64,000 bases of DNA from Epiperipatus broadwayi (taxonomy: Eukaryota > Onychophora > Udeonychophora > Euonychophora > Peripatidae): contig JAQFVV010012497.1 of the NCBI GenBank assembly GCA_028023455.1, positions 560,001 to 624,000 of the forward strand, in the 5' to 3' direction. A program made the position numbers and the translations under genes. Shown in pieces: positions 12,084-23,880 of the stretch. Every line of letters begins with the position of its first letter. Positions within the stretch are counted from its first letter, which is position 1. The notes under the pieces are model-generated. The model had not been told where the DNA came from. It made no database searches and was given only the letters and a program-made list of their open reading frames with translations.

Positions 12084-13140
12084 CACACACATCTTATTTC
12101 CAATGATATGAAAAATAATCCTGAAACATTTTTTAAACGACAAACTATAACATAAAATTTTAGCTTTATGATTTTTTTTAACCTAAAAAAAAAAAAAGGC
12201 AAACTAAGTTTAACCTAAATTTTAGCAAAAAAAACAACCTATAAGTATATAAAGTTTTAGCTTTAAATGTATTTTTTAATATAAAACTGTATTACTTACA
12301 AAGAATGAGAGATGTATTATATTGTAAGGGGGGTGGGGTGTAAAAAGTCACTGTGGTGCAATGAACCATTTATTATCTTCCAAAATGAAAAGTCAGTTTA
12401 TTTGAATGGATTAGTAATGCAAGGATTCTTGGATGACATGATATCATAAATGGAAACCTTGAATAATTATTATCCGATGCAAATGTCAACAGAGTAATGT
12501 TATAGTAGGAATAATACCAAAATACCTTTTTTATTTTGTTTTTGGAAATTATTTGTGTGTGTGTGTTTATATATATTGTAGAAATAATCAATCTTTGACA
12601 ATGACTATATAATATTGTTGAAACATTGGAGGAAAACTGAAATAAAAAATGGTTCGTAAAATAAAATTAAAAAAAAACAAGATTTGAAAAGAAAAAGTGT
12701 GTTAATAATTTGTTATTGGTTTTTTTAATGTTAAATATATTATGGACCATATTTGTAAAGAACATAATGAAATACTTTTTATTGATTTCATTAAACACAT
12801 AATAGTAGTAAAAAAATTTCAGCAAACTCAGTTATTATACTGATTTTGAAAAAGACTGCTTTCAATTAAATCTATTTATCTAGGTTTGTTAAATTTAGAA
12901 AATAGTAGTATATTTGTTTGAGGCAGTGACAAGATTTGAAGTGAAGCAAGTTATTTGCAAAAAGGGAGAACTAACCCTATTTTGTACAAAATGGTGACCT
13001 ATAGTTTTTTTTTTACTGAAAATAAATGAACACATATTTACATTTTTTTGTAAGAAATAATGTTGCAATAACTAAACTTTTAACAATGTACATTTATTCC
13101 AGTAAAAAAGAAAGGCAAAAAAATATTTATTACAATCAGT
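12084..13140. other. AT-rich noncoding stretch
   Basis: No supported gene. The minus-strand frame at 12,373-12,591 has no recognisable motif. Confidence 0.45.
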
Positions 13141-13470
13141 GGGGCAAACTGAAGTTTTTTTTATGTTCTGCAAAATGCAAACAAAGGTGTAGCTATAACT
13201 TACATGAAAATGTTCATATTCCGGCAGCTCACAAGTCATCACTTTTGTAGGATTTTGCTACTCACACAAACTTTTTGCAGATTTCCAGTCTGACTGTTTT
13301 TTGAAATTAGTGGACTGCATCCTCCTTGGTAGTGGGCAGTTCCCAAATTTTAATCATTTTGTTGGATAAAAAAGTTGTTCAAAAAATTCACTCAGCGGGA
13401 ATTAAAGCTGGATAGCAAATCAAATGTACATGTTATTTTCACCAAATGGTTGATTAATCATTCCAGCATT
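13140..13470 (+). pseudogene. Possible very decayed Tc1/mariner-type transposase C-terminal fragment
   Basis: A plus-strand reading with several frame changes gives HENVHIPAAHKS near 13,200-13,235, then FPNFNHFVG near 13,345-13,370 and a short SWIANQ near 13,410-13,430. The order resembles the 'DNA.(P)AH', 'FP.LK..L.G' and 'W...Q' blocks of mariner-like transposases. The catalytic DNAP is not legible and there are no terminal repeats, so this is a weak pattern match. It does not align obviously with the mariner family at 22.7 and 54-58 kb. Confidence 0.2.
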
Positions 13471-16400
13471 TTTTCATGACATTACAGCATACTTTAAATC
13501 GTAAAATTAGCAGCGAAACTAACATTTTGAGTAACAACTTTCTCCTGATAAGAATATTATCTAATATTCACATAAAAAAGTAATTATTTTCCTTTTTACA
13601 ACATTGTAAATGTGTTTAATTTGGTCTTCATTTAGATATTTGTGCCATTGACTTTCATTATAGCAGGTACATAAGTATACCAAAAAAACTTACATCTGAA
13701 TCTCAAGCTAATGCCAACTTTTTTTGGCCTTGATATTGAATTTTTTTAATTCTTAAAAAAATATTAATACATATAAAAAATAAATTGAAACTTATCTCTC
13801 ATTTTGACAAATATATTATGAAAAGTTCCTTTTGCATTGTACAAGGACTGAATGAATTTAAAGCATTGCTTATTCTCTAGCTAAATATAATATCCAGGCA
13901 CAAAAATTAAAACTAGATTTATTATCATTATAAATAAATCATTAATAAAGACAAAAATGGATTGAATGAGTGACTATTACAAAATAACTCAATCTACAAT
14001 ACCATTCTGAACAAAATATAACATTTTAGCACCACTACACTTAGCTTCTGGAATTACATATTAAAAGATTATAAGTATTGCATTTTAAATCTTATATTTT
14101 CAAAGATCAATTAAAGCAGACATCTATCTAATGCTAATACATGCCAATTTCTTTTATAACATAATTATTTTTTTATAATAAAATTATTCATTAAAAATAA
14201 TATCTAAATTACTATACTTTAATTATTATTAATTTCAATTAGTTAATATATTTAATTACTATGATATTAAAATTAGATATATTGTATTTCATATATATTA
14301 ACACACATTTTTGAATGGGTAAAGTTTTGGATTACAAAATCTGAGCTGTATTTAAAGCTAACAGTTTTTTATACAATATTTATGTGAATAATCACTGTTA
14401 TTTTTTATTATTTTTATCAGACTTGTTGATTACTAACCTTTATCCCCTCCACCCATTCTTTTGAAAAATATCACAATTTTTAGCATTTAAGCTCATTTTT
14501 TAACATTATTCATGTAACTTTTATTTATTCATATATATGTCATCCTACCCTGGATCATTTCCAATGTTACACAATGCTGCTGTTTTATCTCAGATATTTT
14601 TTTAAGGCAAGAAAATAATTATAAATTAATAATAAATAGAATATTTTTTTCTTAAATGCATAATCCATTGTAGAGGGTATTAAATACCTTTATAATCTTT
14701 TCAATAAAATTAAACAAAGGGCATTATGTAATTAAAATGATAAAATTAAACAAGTAGTTTTTGTTTTTAGACAGTCTTTCTATTCGAAGATCAAGTAAGA
14801 ATGTCTATTATAATAGTTTTTTATATTAAACTTTTCATTGCATTGGGAATTAATAAACATGAATAGATAGATCGTTTGAACACTAATAGATACTTTTACC
14901 CATTGATGGAGCTATCATCCATATATTAATGAAACAAAGAAAAAGCTGATCTTCATAAAAAAATTGAAAATCAAAAAAAAAAAAAAATTAATTTAATCTG
15001 CAAATATATGTTCTGCATTCATAACTTTGATACTAATTATTTTCGGTAAATATGTTAATGATTATTGCTAAAATAGAGATTAACCCTAGAATCTCAGTTA
15101 AATATTAATATATTTGTTGTTGTTTCTAATTAAATATTTCTTTTTCCGTGTGTAAATATCTTTCATTCTGCCTCAGATGAGTCTGTCAAAAAATATCCAT
15201 AAAAGCAGTTCTTATATAACAAATCATCATTAAAAGTAGAAGCTATTTTTGCAAGATGCTTTTTACACTATCAGAATTATTTTTTTAATACTATAAATCA
15301 TTCCTTTTTTTGTTGTTGTCGTTCACTCCCTAATTGCTTTTGATGGAGATCTACTGTAATTATGACATATCATGTTTAACCCATTAAATATACAATTTCT
15401 TATTACTAATCTTTATAGTTCACATTTTGATTGCATTCTTATATTTTTATGCTTCATTTTATTCTAAAACTGAATTGTACCAATTTATTGAATCAGTTTT
15501 ATACAAATTATATATTTTGTTTGTACTTTAATAAAGTCCTGTTATATATTGATGGCTGAAACCTTTTACTTTTTTGGCTTCTGTGATTTTTTTGTCATAT
15601 TTCTTTTTTTTATTCTTCTTTTTTGTTTTTTCTTGATTCTCGTTTTTTAATCTCCTTTTGTGTTCTGTTTTGTTGGAATTTTTAAGTTTTTGTTGCAGAT
15701 TTGTTTTAAATCCTTTTGAAATTCATAAATTTTTTCCCAACATTCTGATCTGAAATTTATGGAAATTTCTTTTTGAGGTTTATCTAATTTTTCCATTTTT
15801 TAAAAAAATTCTTTGGGATTTTTTTTTTTTTTAGAAACATAGATGCAACATTTTCAAAAAATAATTTGGTAATTGTTCAGGTAATTATTTCAATAATATT
15901 TTTTATCATATAAAAATTTACAGTGATATGATAGTTTTAGGAAAAATTAAGTGGCAAAAGTACTGAAAGATTTGGTAATTTTTTCTAAATAAGACTTATA
16001 TTTCTATTTACGCATTTTTTCTATTTATTTATCAAGATTTCATTGTGTATTTGTTTCACATATAAGTAAAATAATGAATATTATCAACTTTTAGATCTAC
16101 TCTTATTTCTGTTTGATATGTATATTCAGAAATTATAGCTCACTAATAACTTAGCATCCAAATTATTTCTTATTTCCACATTATAATAATAATAATAATA
16201 GTTAAACATATATCTTTAAATCATGTCTGATTTAATCTGTCATAATTCTAGCCCCTCTTCTAATCATTAAGATTATTGAATTTCTCATATTGACCAAGTA
16301 TGTTCTTCATTGGACAGTAATAATTATTTGTAACAGAAATTAAAAAGAAAGAGGGGAAGAAGAATGATGAAAATAAAGTGTTACCAAATTGCGTTAATCA

Positions 16401-17635
16401 TTTAAACTATCTAGGTTTGTACTGTTTAACCTATAATATTCAAGTTGAGCATGAGATAACAAAATTTAATTTATATTTTTTAAAAAAAAAAAATCTTTGT
16501 AGATCTTTTATGTGATTTTTAACTTAACATTCAATTATATAATTTTTGTAGAAGTTGTATGCAATTTTTGCTAATTTTGCAACCAGGATGTCCTTGTTAT
16601 GCACTTATTATAATGCTTTATTTAACTCCTCTATAACAGTTTTACTTGCTTAGCATTCTTACTCAGATCTAAAAAACGGTTGTAATTAATATATTTGATT
16701 AAATAAACATATAATAACCATATATATACACACATACATAAAAATAATAAATATATTAACTAACTAAAGCAAATATATATATATACAATTACTTCTCTAC
16801 ACTGCCTCTTTAATATTTCAACTAGAAGACTGTTTTTCATTTCTGGTGTAAACCAGTTTTTTGATTGATATTTCATATGTCTATATTCACATATGGTATA
16901 ATTTATTGTGATTAAATCATTATTTTACACACACACCCCTCATTTAGATTGTTTTAATTTTTATGATATAATAGAAGACATTAACCTAGAAGATTAAAGT
17001 AATCTAAATTAAAATAACATGTTAAAATAATTATTTATAAGCAATTATGCTTGTTTTTTATTCTTTATCTCATGCATGGTTCATTCCATTTAGTATGAGC
17101 ACTATATTGCCATGCGTAATATTTTAAAATGTGTGATATGTTCATTAAAAATCAAAAGTTTATAAAAATTCAAGAAACATTTTCAAATTTTATTTTTACA
17201 ATTATTTAATTTTTTTTTATTTTTTCTGTTTTTAGTATACAGTATATTTTAATAATAATTAAATTATGACAATCAAAGGATTTGGGTAAATGGTCATTGC
17301 TATATTCAAGAATCAACTAACCTTTTTTTCATATCATATCAATACCTTAATGCTTTAAAACTTTCTAAATGCTTAATTTATGTCTTTATTTTGTCATAAA
17401 CCTCTAGCATATAATTGGAGGACTGGGATTAATATATGAACCTTTGATTAGCATCTCTAGATATTTTATAAATAAAATGGTTTTGTGTAAATAAGCCACT
17501 AAAAAGTAGAAAAATAAAGGAATAATCCATATAAAACATATAATTTCAATTTAAATACAATAATTTTTTTCAGTAGTCTTTTTTTAATTCTGTTTTTTGT
17601 TCTTTCCACAAGAGAGTGCCTGGTGTTAATTTTTG
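13471..17635. other. AT-rich noncoding stretch
   Basis: About 4 kb without a supportable gene or RNA. It holds T-rich tracts (15,570-15,850), an (ATA)n stretch at about 16,182-16,199 and an (AT)n run near 16,772. No copies of the repeat families described elsewhere were recognised. Confidence 0.45.
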
Positions 17636-18568
17636 TGTGCAGAAAGAAGATATGGGTGTTATGTTGAGGACATGTGCAAGGGTAGGTAAAGAGATAGGGA
17701 TTAAATTTAATGAAGAAAAATCCAATATAATGATGGTTAATATGGGGAAAGAGGTGATGTAGAATTTTTATTGGAGGATATAAAGTTAAGTGTAGTGAAT
17801 AGATATAGTTATTTGGGAATCATCTTAAGTAATCAGAAAAATTGCTTGGATTAATGGGAGAAAAAAACTGATAAATGAAGCAAAGAAAAGAAAGAGATTG
17901 TTAAAAAAAATTAACAGTGTTTTCATATAATAAATATGATGTAGCTAGAATTGTATGGAAGAGAGTTGCAGTAGTTGGGTTAGCATATGATAATGATGTG
18001 TTAGTGTTAGTAGAGGAGTATTAGATTACTTAGAAAAAGTACAAAGGGAAGTAGGAAGACATGCATTGCATGCAGATGTGTGAACAACAAGGAGGCAATT
18101 CAAAGAGAAATGGGATGATCAAGTTTTTATATAAGAGATGCAAAAAGTAAAATGAAAATGTTTGGTAGGTTGCAGTTTATGGATAATAAAAGAATAGCCA
18201 AAATAATATTTAATTGGGGTTACGAGTAAAGGGCAGGCAACAAGATGGGTGAGAAAGGTAATGTGGTATGCAAAAGATTTGGATAAAGAATTTATATCAG
18301 TATACTTGTACAAAAGATGGGATGATTGTGTTAGGAGGATTGTTGAGTGTTATTATAGTGGTAAGGAATGGGATAAAAGAATAGATACATTAATAAAGAA
18401 TAGGGAGTTGTAGTGATGGAGAACTAGTATGGAGAGTAAAAAGAGTTTGAATATATATAGAAGTAAATAGAACATTAGGCGTGAGTTAATGTATGATAAT
18501 AGTAAGGAAAGTAGTTTATTGTTTAAGGCTCAAACGGGATCTTTAGCAACAAGAGAATATACATGTAA

Positions 18569-18841
18569 ATGAAAAATATGGGTGATTTAGTCTGCAAATT
18601 GTGTAAGGAAGGCATAGAAAATATTAGGCATCTATTAATTGAATGTAAATGCTTGAAAGCAGAAAGGGTACAAATAATGAAGTTATGGAAGAATAAATAT
18701 GAACAAAGTGATTATACAGAAAGTGGGTTATTGGTTTTTATGCTGGGTTTGGGAAAAGATACGGGGGGTTTAGATATAAAAGCCATAGAGTTGACAAAGA
18801 TTATGTTGTGGAAATGGGATGGAGCAGATTATGGGAAAACT
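18569..18841 (+). pseudogene. LINE ORF C-terminal fragment with CX2CX8HX4C finger
   Basis: A 91-codon open piece of the element above. The finger lies at residues 10-27 and is followed by a charged helix (KAERVQIMKLWKNKYEQ) and a C-terminal tail ending in a stop. In intact members of such LINEs this finger binds nucleic acid during target-primed reverse transcription. The upstream frame is broken, so this is a remnant, not a small gene. Confidence 0.65.
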
Positions 18842-18897
18842 TAAGGTGGGAAATGGAAAGGGAAGGTAAAGTGGCTATCAGGTTTCTCTGGGCATAG

Positions 18898-18950
18898 TTG
18901 CTGAGAGATTCCTGACTCTGTTTAAGGAGAAGTCACTGTGCATCATATCA
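18898..18950 (+). repeat. Conserved LINE/SINE 3'-tail segment, copy 1
   Basis: The segment TTGCTGAGAGATTCCTGAC...GTTTAAGGAGAAG...CATCATATCA aligns with the reverse complement of 32,461-32,517, where the same blocks read TTGCTGAGATATTCTTGAC and GTTTAAGGAGAAG. It directly follows the LINE stop codon here, so it is probably that family's 3' end. Confidence 0.6.
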
Positions 18951-19056
18951 TTTTTTTTTCACAAAATGTTTTATGAAATATTAATTAATAAATATTTAAT
19001 TTTAATTAATTAATTCAGGATTAACAAAATTTTATTCTATAAATGTAATATTACCA

Positions 19057-19128
19057 TCGGTTCAATTGTTAAGGAGTTTTCTTGGGAAGTGTAAGGATGT
19101 GAGTTCAATTATAAATGGGACCTGATTT
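19057..19128 (+). repeat. tRNA-like sequence (tRNA pseudogene or SINE head)
   Basis: CGGTTCAATTGTTAAGGAG resembles a tRNA D-arm/A box (GGTTCAATTGG type). CTTGGGAAG could be an anticodon stem-loop core, and GTGAGTTCAATTATAAATGG a decayed B box and T-arm, at normal tRNA spacing. A 10-base T-run follows at about 19,126-19,136, a possible RNA polymerase III stop. The stems are too degraded for a functional tRNA. Confidence 0.4.
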
Positions 19129-19884
19129 TTTTTTTCATTGTTAAAAATTCAAAAATTTGAATATCTTGACAGAAAAAGCAGACAAGAGAAGTTAATATAA
19201 AAGCATTTAATATTGAAATAGATCATAGATTTTACAAAGATAACAGATAATTTTGAACTAATATAAAATGATTGAATTTTTAAGTTTACAATGTTATATA
19301 TATATATTGTTTTATTTTGTATTGTGGTTAAAAACAATATTGTTATCTTCATTTTAATAAAATTGCTTAATACAAACTATTGCTTTATATAAGATTTCAT
19401 TCACATTACAGCGGTATAAATACAATAAATTTGTTGTCAGAAATATCAATTTAATACATCATATTGGTGGTTTTATATATATATATTAATGCAAAATTAA
19501 TCACAAAGGCAGTAACAACAAATAGTGTTTTTAGTGCAGTAAGAAAATTGTAGCCCTATTCTTTGAAATTGTAGAAGTTTTTGTTTTTTTTAAATGTTTT
19601 TAACATGCTATGCAATTTTGTCGAAACATTTTTCTTTTCATTTTTTCTCCTCTGCTATTTTCTTTTAATAACCCCTCCCCCCAATTTTGCAAGTATGTAT
19701 CCCCCCCCCCCTGAAATAATTAGATAACTGAGGACTATGGCTAACTTGATCATAAGTAGTAATCATTTATCATTGTATAACTCAATCTACTCTAGCATTT
19801 CAAATTTGTAAACTCAAAACTGTTTTCAATTTAATCACAAAATCTTAGAATTTCAGAATAATAAATACAGTAAACATTACATGG

Positions 19885-19975
19885 CCACCACTTATGCACT
19901 AGCCTTCTGACATCCATTGATTACTCTAGCTTGCTGTGTGTGGCAATATGTATAGTGAGTTTTGCCTGTTTTAAT
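19885..19975 (+). repeat. Partial copy of the 3.0-kb fold-back repeat family
   Basis: GACATCCATTGATTACTCTA followed by a TATAGTGAGTTTTGCC-TGTTTTAA arm matches the minus-strand reading of the fold-back at 2,988-3,131. The opposite arm is not recognisable here. Confidence 0.5.
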
Positions 19976-20059
19976 AATAAATACAGATGTCAAATTTAAT
20001 TTTGATAATTACATCAGTTTATAGTTTTAAATAAATAATATCCTGCATGATTTGATGCA

Positions 20060-20155
20060 ATGATATAATGGCAGACTAGAATTCATTGTCTGTAGATCAT
20101 GATTCAGCTCTATTCTTATGAACTCTCAAGCAATAAACTATTTATTTTTTCAATT
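20060..20155 (+). repeat. tRNA-derived SINE, copy 2
   Basis: An A-box-like ATATAATGGCAGACTAG, a B-box-like TGATTCAGCTC, then TTCTTATGAACTCTCAAGC and AATAAACTATTTATTTT. It shares layout and tail with the copies at 8,880 and 44,108 (minus). Confidence 0.5.
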
Positions 20156-21060
20156 TTTTTTGGTTTTTATCAGTACTTCTCTTAACTCTACCATATTGCA
20201 ACTATCTACCAATGTAGCAACTCTGATCAAAAAGAAAATTGAAAATATGTATCTACAGTACAATTATTGTTCACTTTTCCACAAGGTGTGTTAAAAGTGG
20301 ATAGAAACCTATTTCCACTTTGCATGAGAGCAGTGTTGGTAAAAGGTATTGAGCAGTCAACATGGGCATGGGGATTCATGTGGTTGATATTTTCTGTGAA
20401 AAACAAAGATTGTTCTTAAAGTGCATGCATAGTGAGAGAGGATATCTGAGTTTCTGTGCTGGAAAATGTTTGAAATTTGGTGGATTTGAAATGAAAAAGG
20501 CATTGATAAAAATCAAAAATTTAATTATTATTTTTTCTTTAAAAAAAAAAATAATAATAAAGCATTTTGTATAAATCCTGCATAAATATTTATGTGTTTA
20601 TGGAAATTTATTTAACTTTGCATTATATATTAATACTTCTTAATGAAATATTAAAATATTAGATTTAAAACTAACAATGGAACTTTTTTTTTTAATAATA
20701 ATCATATGATTGTCAGATGTATGTCTTAGTACATTTTAGTACAATTTTTAATACAACAGTTTTTTTTTTTTAATTGTTAAATGAAATCCAATTAATCTGA
20801 AAAAGTAACATTTTTAGCACTTTGTGTGGATGAAGTTTGGCCTGTATTAATTTCACCTGACTCATCTTATATTCAGTTATATTTTTTTCTTTCATTGTTA
20901 TATCTATAATTACTTTTATTCTATTATATTATTACTATTATTGTTTTTATTGTTGGTATTATAATTTTTGCATGCTTATGTTTGGTTTTGTTAAAAACAA
21001 AAATCAAAGAATATAACTTTTTGATGCTGAAATCATTCTTCCCCAAATACTTTATTTGCA
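20156..21060. other. AT-rich noncoding stretch
   Basis: No supported gene. The plus-strand frame at 20,362-20,574 shows no recognisable domain; it lies in a slightly less AT-rich patch (20,330-20,480). Confidence 0.4.
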
Positions 21061-21065
21061 ATACA

Positions 21066-21176
21066 GGCAGTTCAGAACCAGGACAATTGGAGACCAGGCC
21101 CTAATTCGGGAGTCTCCAGGAAATTGGGTCGGTGTGGTATGGTGATGTAACTGCAGCAGCCAAGAGCCTATACCAC
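21066..21176 (+). other. Exon-like or conserved island, unrecognised
   Basis: About 110 bp of GC-balanced, non-repetitive sequence in AT-rich DNA. It is preceded by a pyrimidine-containing stretch ending in AATACAG (splice-acceptor-like, 21,059-21,065) and followed by CACAGTAAGC (donor-like). One frame reads AVQNQDNWRPGPNSGVSRK and runs to a stop at about 21,150; a second reads through IGDQALIRESPGNWVG. It also contains a small stem, GGAGAC/GTCTCC, around 21,090-21,118. I do not recognise either peptide. It may be a host exon, a noncoding RNA piece or an old transposon fragment. Confidence 0.3.
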
Positions 21177-22699
21177 AGTAAGCTTAAATTTATTTGCAGG
21201 AAAAAATGTTAGTCTTGCATTTAGAATTAACTTTCAGTTTTATTTTATGTTGTGTTTCTGGCTAATAGGAGATGGGTGGGTATTAGTATAACAATCATCA
21301 GAAGAAGTAAATATTTTTTGAAAAATAACTCTCCTTTGCTGTGTTTATACTAAAAAAATTTATGTTTGTAATAAATAACAGTTTGTTTTATGTATATATA
21401 ACAAAATTATTATACTTTGTGTTTTATAAAGCACATAAATAGCATGTCCACATGCCACACATCCTGTGGTTTAAAACTGATAGAAGTTGGAGATTTTCAA
21501 CTATGTGAAAATTTCCAAATAAATTTGAAATATTTTTTAGGTAACCTTTAAACAATCCAATTAATTAATATCTAGTTATTGATTGGTAAATGGATACCTA
21601 GCTATTTTTAAGCTAAAGGGTAAAAGTTATAAAAATCATGCCCAATCAGCAATTGTTTCTCATGGTAAGTAAAGTCTTCTCTTTTATAGTCGTCAGTAGA
21701 TGGCGCTGGAGAAGCATTTACCTATTTGTAGTACTTAATTTATATATATATATAATATTAAAAAATGCAGTTAAAAAATTTTGAAATATATATTAACTAA
21801 TTACAGATCTACATAATATATAGATTTAAATAAAATTTAATTCATTCATTAATAACAAATGAATGAGTGCTTTTCACATTATTAGAAATTATCCATTAAC
21901 GTTGCTGAGCAGTTTTGTGGAATTAGTATAATCTCATTTTTATATAACAGTATGCAAATAGTTTTGGAACTTAATAAATTCAATTTATTATATATTTTTT
22001 TGATATTATTTATGTATACATGAATGAGCATATAATATACTTGTGTGCTTATATATATATAAGTTTGAATCATGTTTAATTTAATGTTTCAAAATTATAC
22101 ATATAAATAATTATGTCAGTGATTGATTGTAAATTTTTTTCAGTTATATTATGCTATTATAAATTTAAAACAGATTAAATTGAAGGGTCAGAATTATGTG
22201 ACAGAACTAATCATTTATATTTTTGTATTATTTGAATTTGTGTTAGTGAAAATTACTTGAGTCATAAAGAAGCAGTTATCCAAAAATTACTATTTGCAAA
22301 CATATTCTCTTATTGAGTAATTTCTTTATTTTCAACAACTTAAGAACAGTATTAGTGTTTGACTCTATTAATATATCTCAATTAAAATGTTATATATCAT
22401 TCACAATTCTATCTGTCATTATTGTCTATACTCATTTGTAAACAAAATTATTTTCAGTTTTAATGATAAGTAAATATCAGTCTTTTGGAAAAATAAATAT
22501 AAACAAGCAATTATTAACACATTTTTCTATACCCTTTTCATAATGCAAACACAATCAAAACTAGTTGACATTTCAATCTATCAAGAGTCTTTTTCATATC
22601 TTTTTTCATTATTTAAAAACAATAAAATATAATTTTAAAATAAATAAATTATAAGATATATGAATATTTGTGTAATATAATTAAAATATAAAACATATA
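21177..22699. other. AT-rich noncoding stretch
   Basis: No gene supported. A short AGATGGCGCTGGAG block at about 21,709 is similar in reverse to GGCGCCATCT at about 59,738, a short and common kind of match. Confidence 0.4.
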
Positions 22700-23578
22700 C
22701 GGAGAAGGGAGAACAAAAATAATGGGAATCATTCTCTGGTTTGCATGCCTGTTGTAGTATATACTTCTGCGGTTTCATATTTTTTGCAGGAACTCTTCTA
22801 TATCAGTCTGCCAACTGACATTGCCATGTTTAATCATAGTCCCATATAACACTTTTTTTTATAAAATGCATTTCATGTATTTGTCAATTTTTATAATGAC
22901 TGAAAATTTTGAACTTTGTAAAATTCTGTTTTCATTTACAGAAAGGGGCAAGAAAAACAGTTGTAATGCTTGAAACAGATTACAAGCAAGCTGATGTCAT
23001 AAAAAGAAGTTTATGAGTAATTTAATTAAAATGTTAAATTTACCACATTCCTAAAAAGCGTCACAAGTGTTGATTTTTTTTTTTTTATGCAAATGGCATT
23101 TTAATCTCAAATTTAGTCATAATGGTCAGGCATTTTACCTGCAAGTTCTGAAACATTTATGTAATGTGGTAAAATGTAAACATTCCATTTTGTAGGAAAG
23201 AAAACAGTGCAATTCCACCCCCACAAAGTGTCATCTCTCAAAATTTTAAGTTTGAAACATTTTTTTTAATTAAATTCACCATGACCCAACTTATCTATCA
23301 GTCATATTCACTCATTCTCACTTCATGCAATTTTTTTTTTAATCTTTCAAATGAAAACAATATTTTTATTTTGTGTGGACTTAGAACTGGGAGGGAGTGG
23401 GTGACATGTTACAATGCATCTCTTTGCAAGTGTTTCTTGACTACTGTGAAAAATGACAAACTTTAGATCTATACATTGCATTAAATAGAGTATACTTTTT
23501 AACAATTCGATTTGCAACATCTAAAAATAAATATACAATTTTTTATTACAAAATTCCGATTATTTTTGGATCCCTCTG
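22700..23578 (+). mobile_element. Internally deleted mariner-family element, copy 1
   Basis: Plus orientation. The left end (about 22,701-22,743: GGGAGAACAAAAATAATGGG then ATTCTCTGG) and right end (about 23,551-23,578: AAAATTCCGATTATTTTTGG then ATCCCTCTG) correspond to the inverted termini of the better copies at 54-58 kb. A start-like ATG at 22,896 begins MTENFELCK, the mariner N-terminus, and a later frame gives TDYKQADVIKRSL (helix-turn-helix region). After an internal junction near 23,065-23,085 the later transposase region resumes, but HDNAP and SPDL are not legible. The element is about 0.88 kb, against roughly 1.3 kb for an intact mariner. No TA duplication is clear, and this is the most diverged copy. 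Confidence 0.7.
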
Positions 23579-23591
23579 TGCGCTTTGATAC

Positions 23592-23659
23592 AATTATAAT
23601 AAAATATTTTATTTCCATGTAGTTATATGACTACATCAAAAAATATTTTATTATAATTA
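23592..23659. repeat. Hairpin with about 28-bp arms and 8-nt loop
   Basis: Arm 23,592-23,622 (AATTATAATAAAATATTTT ... GTAG) pairs with 23,631-23,659 (CTACATCAAAAAATATTTT ...); the loop is TTATATGA. The arm TTATAATAAAATATTTT-ATTTC resembles 28,136-28,170 in the tandem-duplicated palindrome, so this may be the end of the same element family. It abuts the right end of the mariner copy. Confidence 0.6.
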
Positions 23660-23880
23660 TAAATGAGATAAAAGATTAATTATTTATATGCATTCAATGG
23701 AAAGAATATAAATTTGAAAAAGAATGCATAAAATTGATTTAAAGAAATTATATAAAAAAAATTATCCCAAATTTAAATAAAGAATTAGGTTTAAAAACTT
23801 TATTAATATAATAAAAAATATATAAATTAAAAATTAAATAAGAGAAAGAAATAGATATAAAAAATAAACATAGAGGTAGT
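23660..23880 (+). repeat. Diverged partial copy of the 27-30 kb palindromic repeat
   Basis: ATGCATTCAATGG, then TTTAAATAAAGAATTAGG, AAAACTTTATTAATATAATA and AATAAGAGAAAG follow in the same order as ATGCATTCAGTAG, TCTAAATAAGAATTTAG, AAAACTTTACTAGTATAATA and AATAAGAGAAAG at 27,800-27,985. The order and spacing make common descent likely in spite of the AT-rich composition. Confidence 0.55.

Larger units (their letters stand above)
17636..18960 (+). mobile_element. Degenerate non-LTR retrotransposon with C-terminal zinc-knuckle, 3' half
   Basis: Plus-strand frames, broken by stops, give the late RT region (LRTCARVGKEIGIKFNEEKS at about 17,660-17,725, the 'G(L/I)K.N..K(T/S)' block). A basic helix-rich thumb follows. 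Around 18,025-18,070 a frame reads LEKVQREVGRHALHAD, the common LINE 'LEKIQ..(V/A)GR.AL.A' signature. The last open frame (18,569-18,841) encodes CKLCKEGIENIRHLLIEC, a CX2CX8HX4C finger that normally ends such ORFs. After the stop, 18,879-18,950 is a conserved 3' tail followed by a T-run. A related tail lies on the minus strand inside the DNA transposon at 32 kb. Base use is G-rich and C-poor on the plus strand, unlike the flanks. It is distinct from the LINEs at 6 kb and 24 kb. The RT catalytic motif is missing, so the copy is truncated. Confidence 0.75.

Noticed and set aside
15570-15850. Extended T-rich tract as a terminator or poly(A) signal on the minus strand
   Set aside because: T and A runs of this kind are everywhere in the window; no associated gene.
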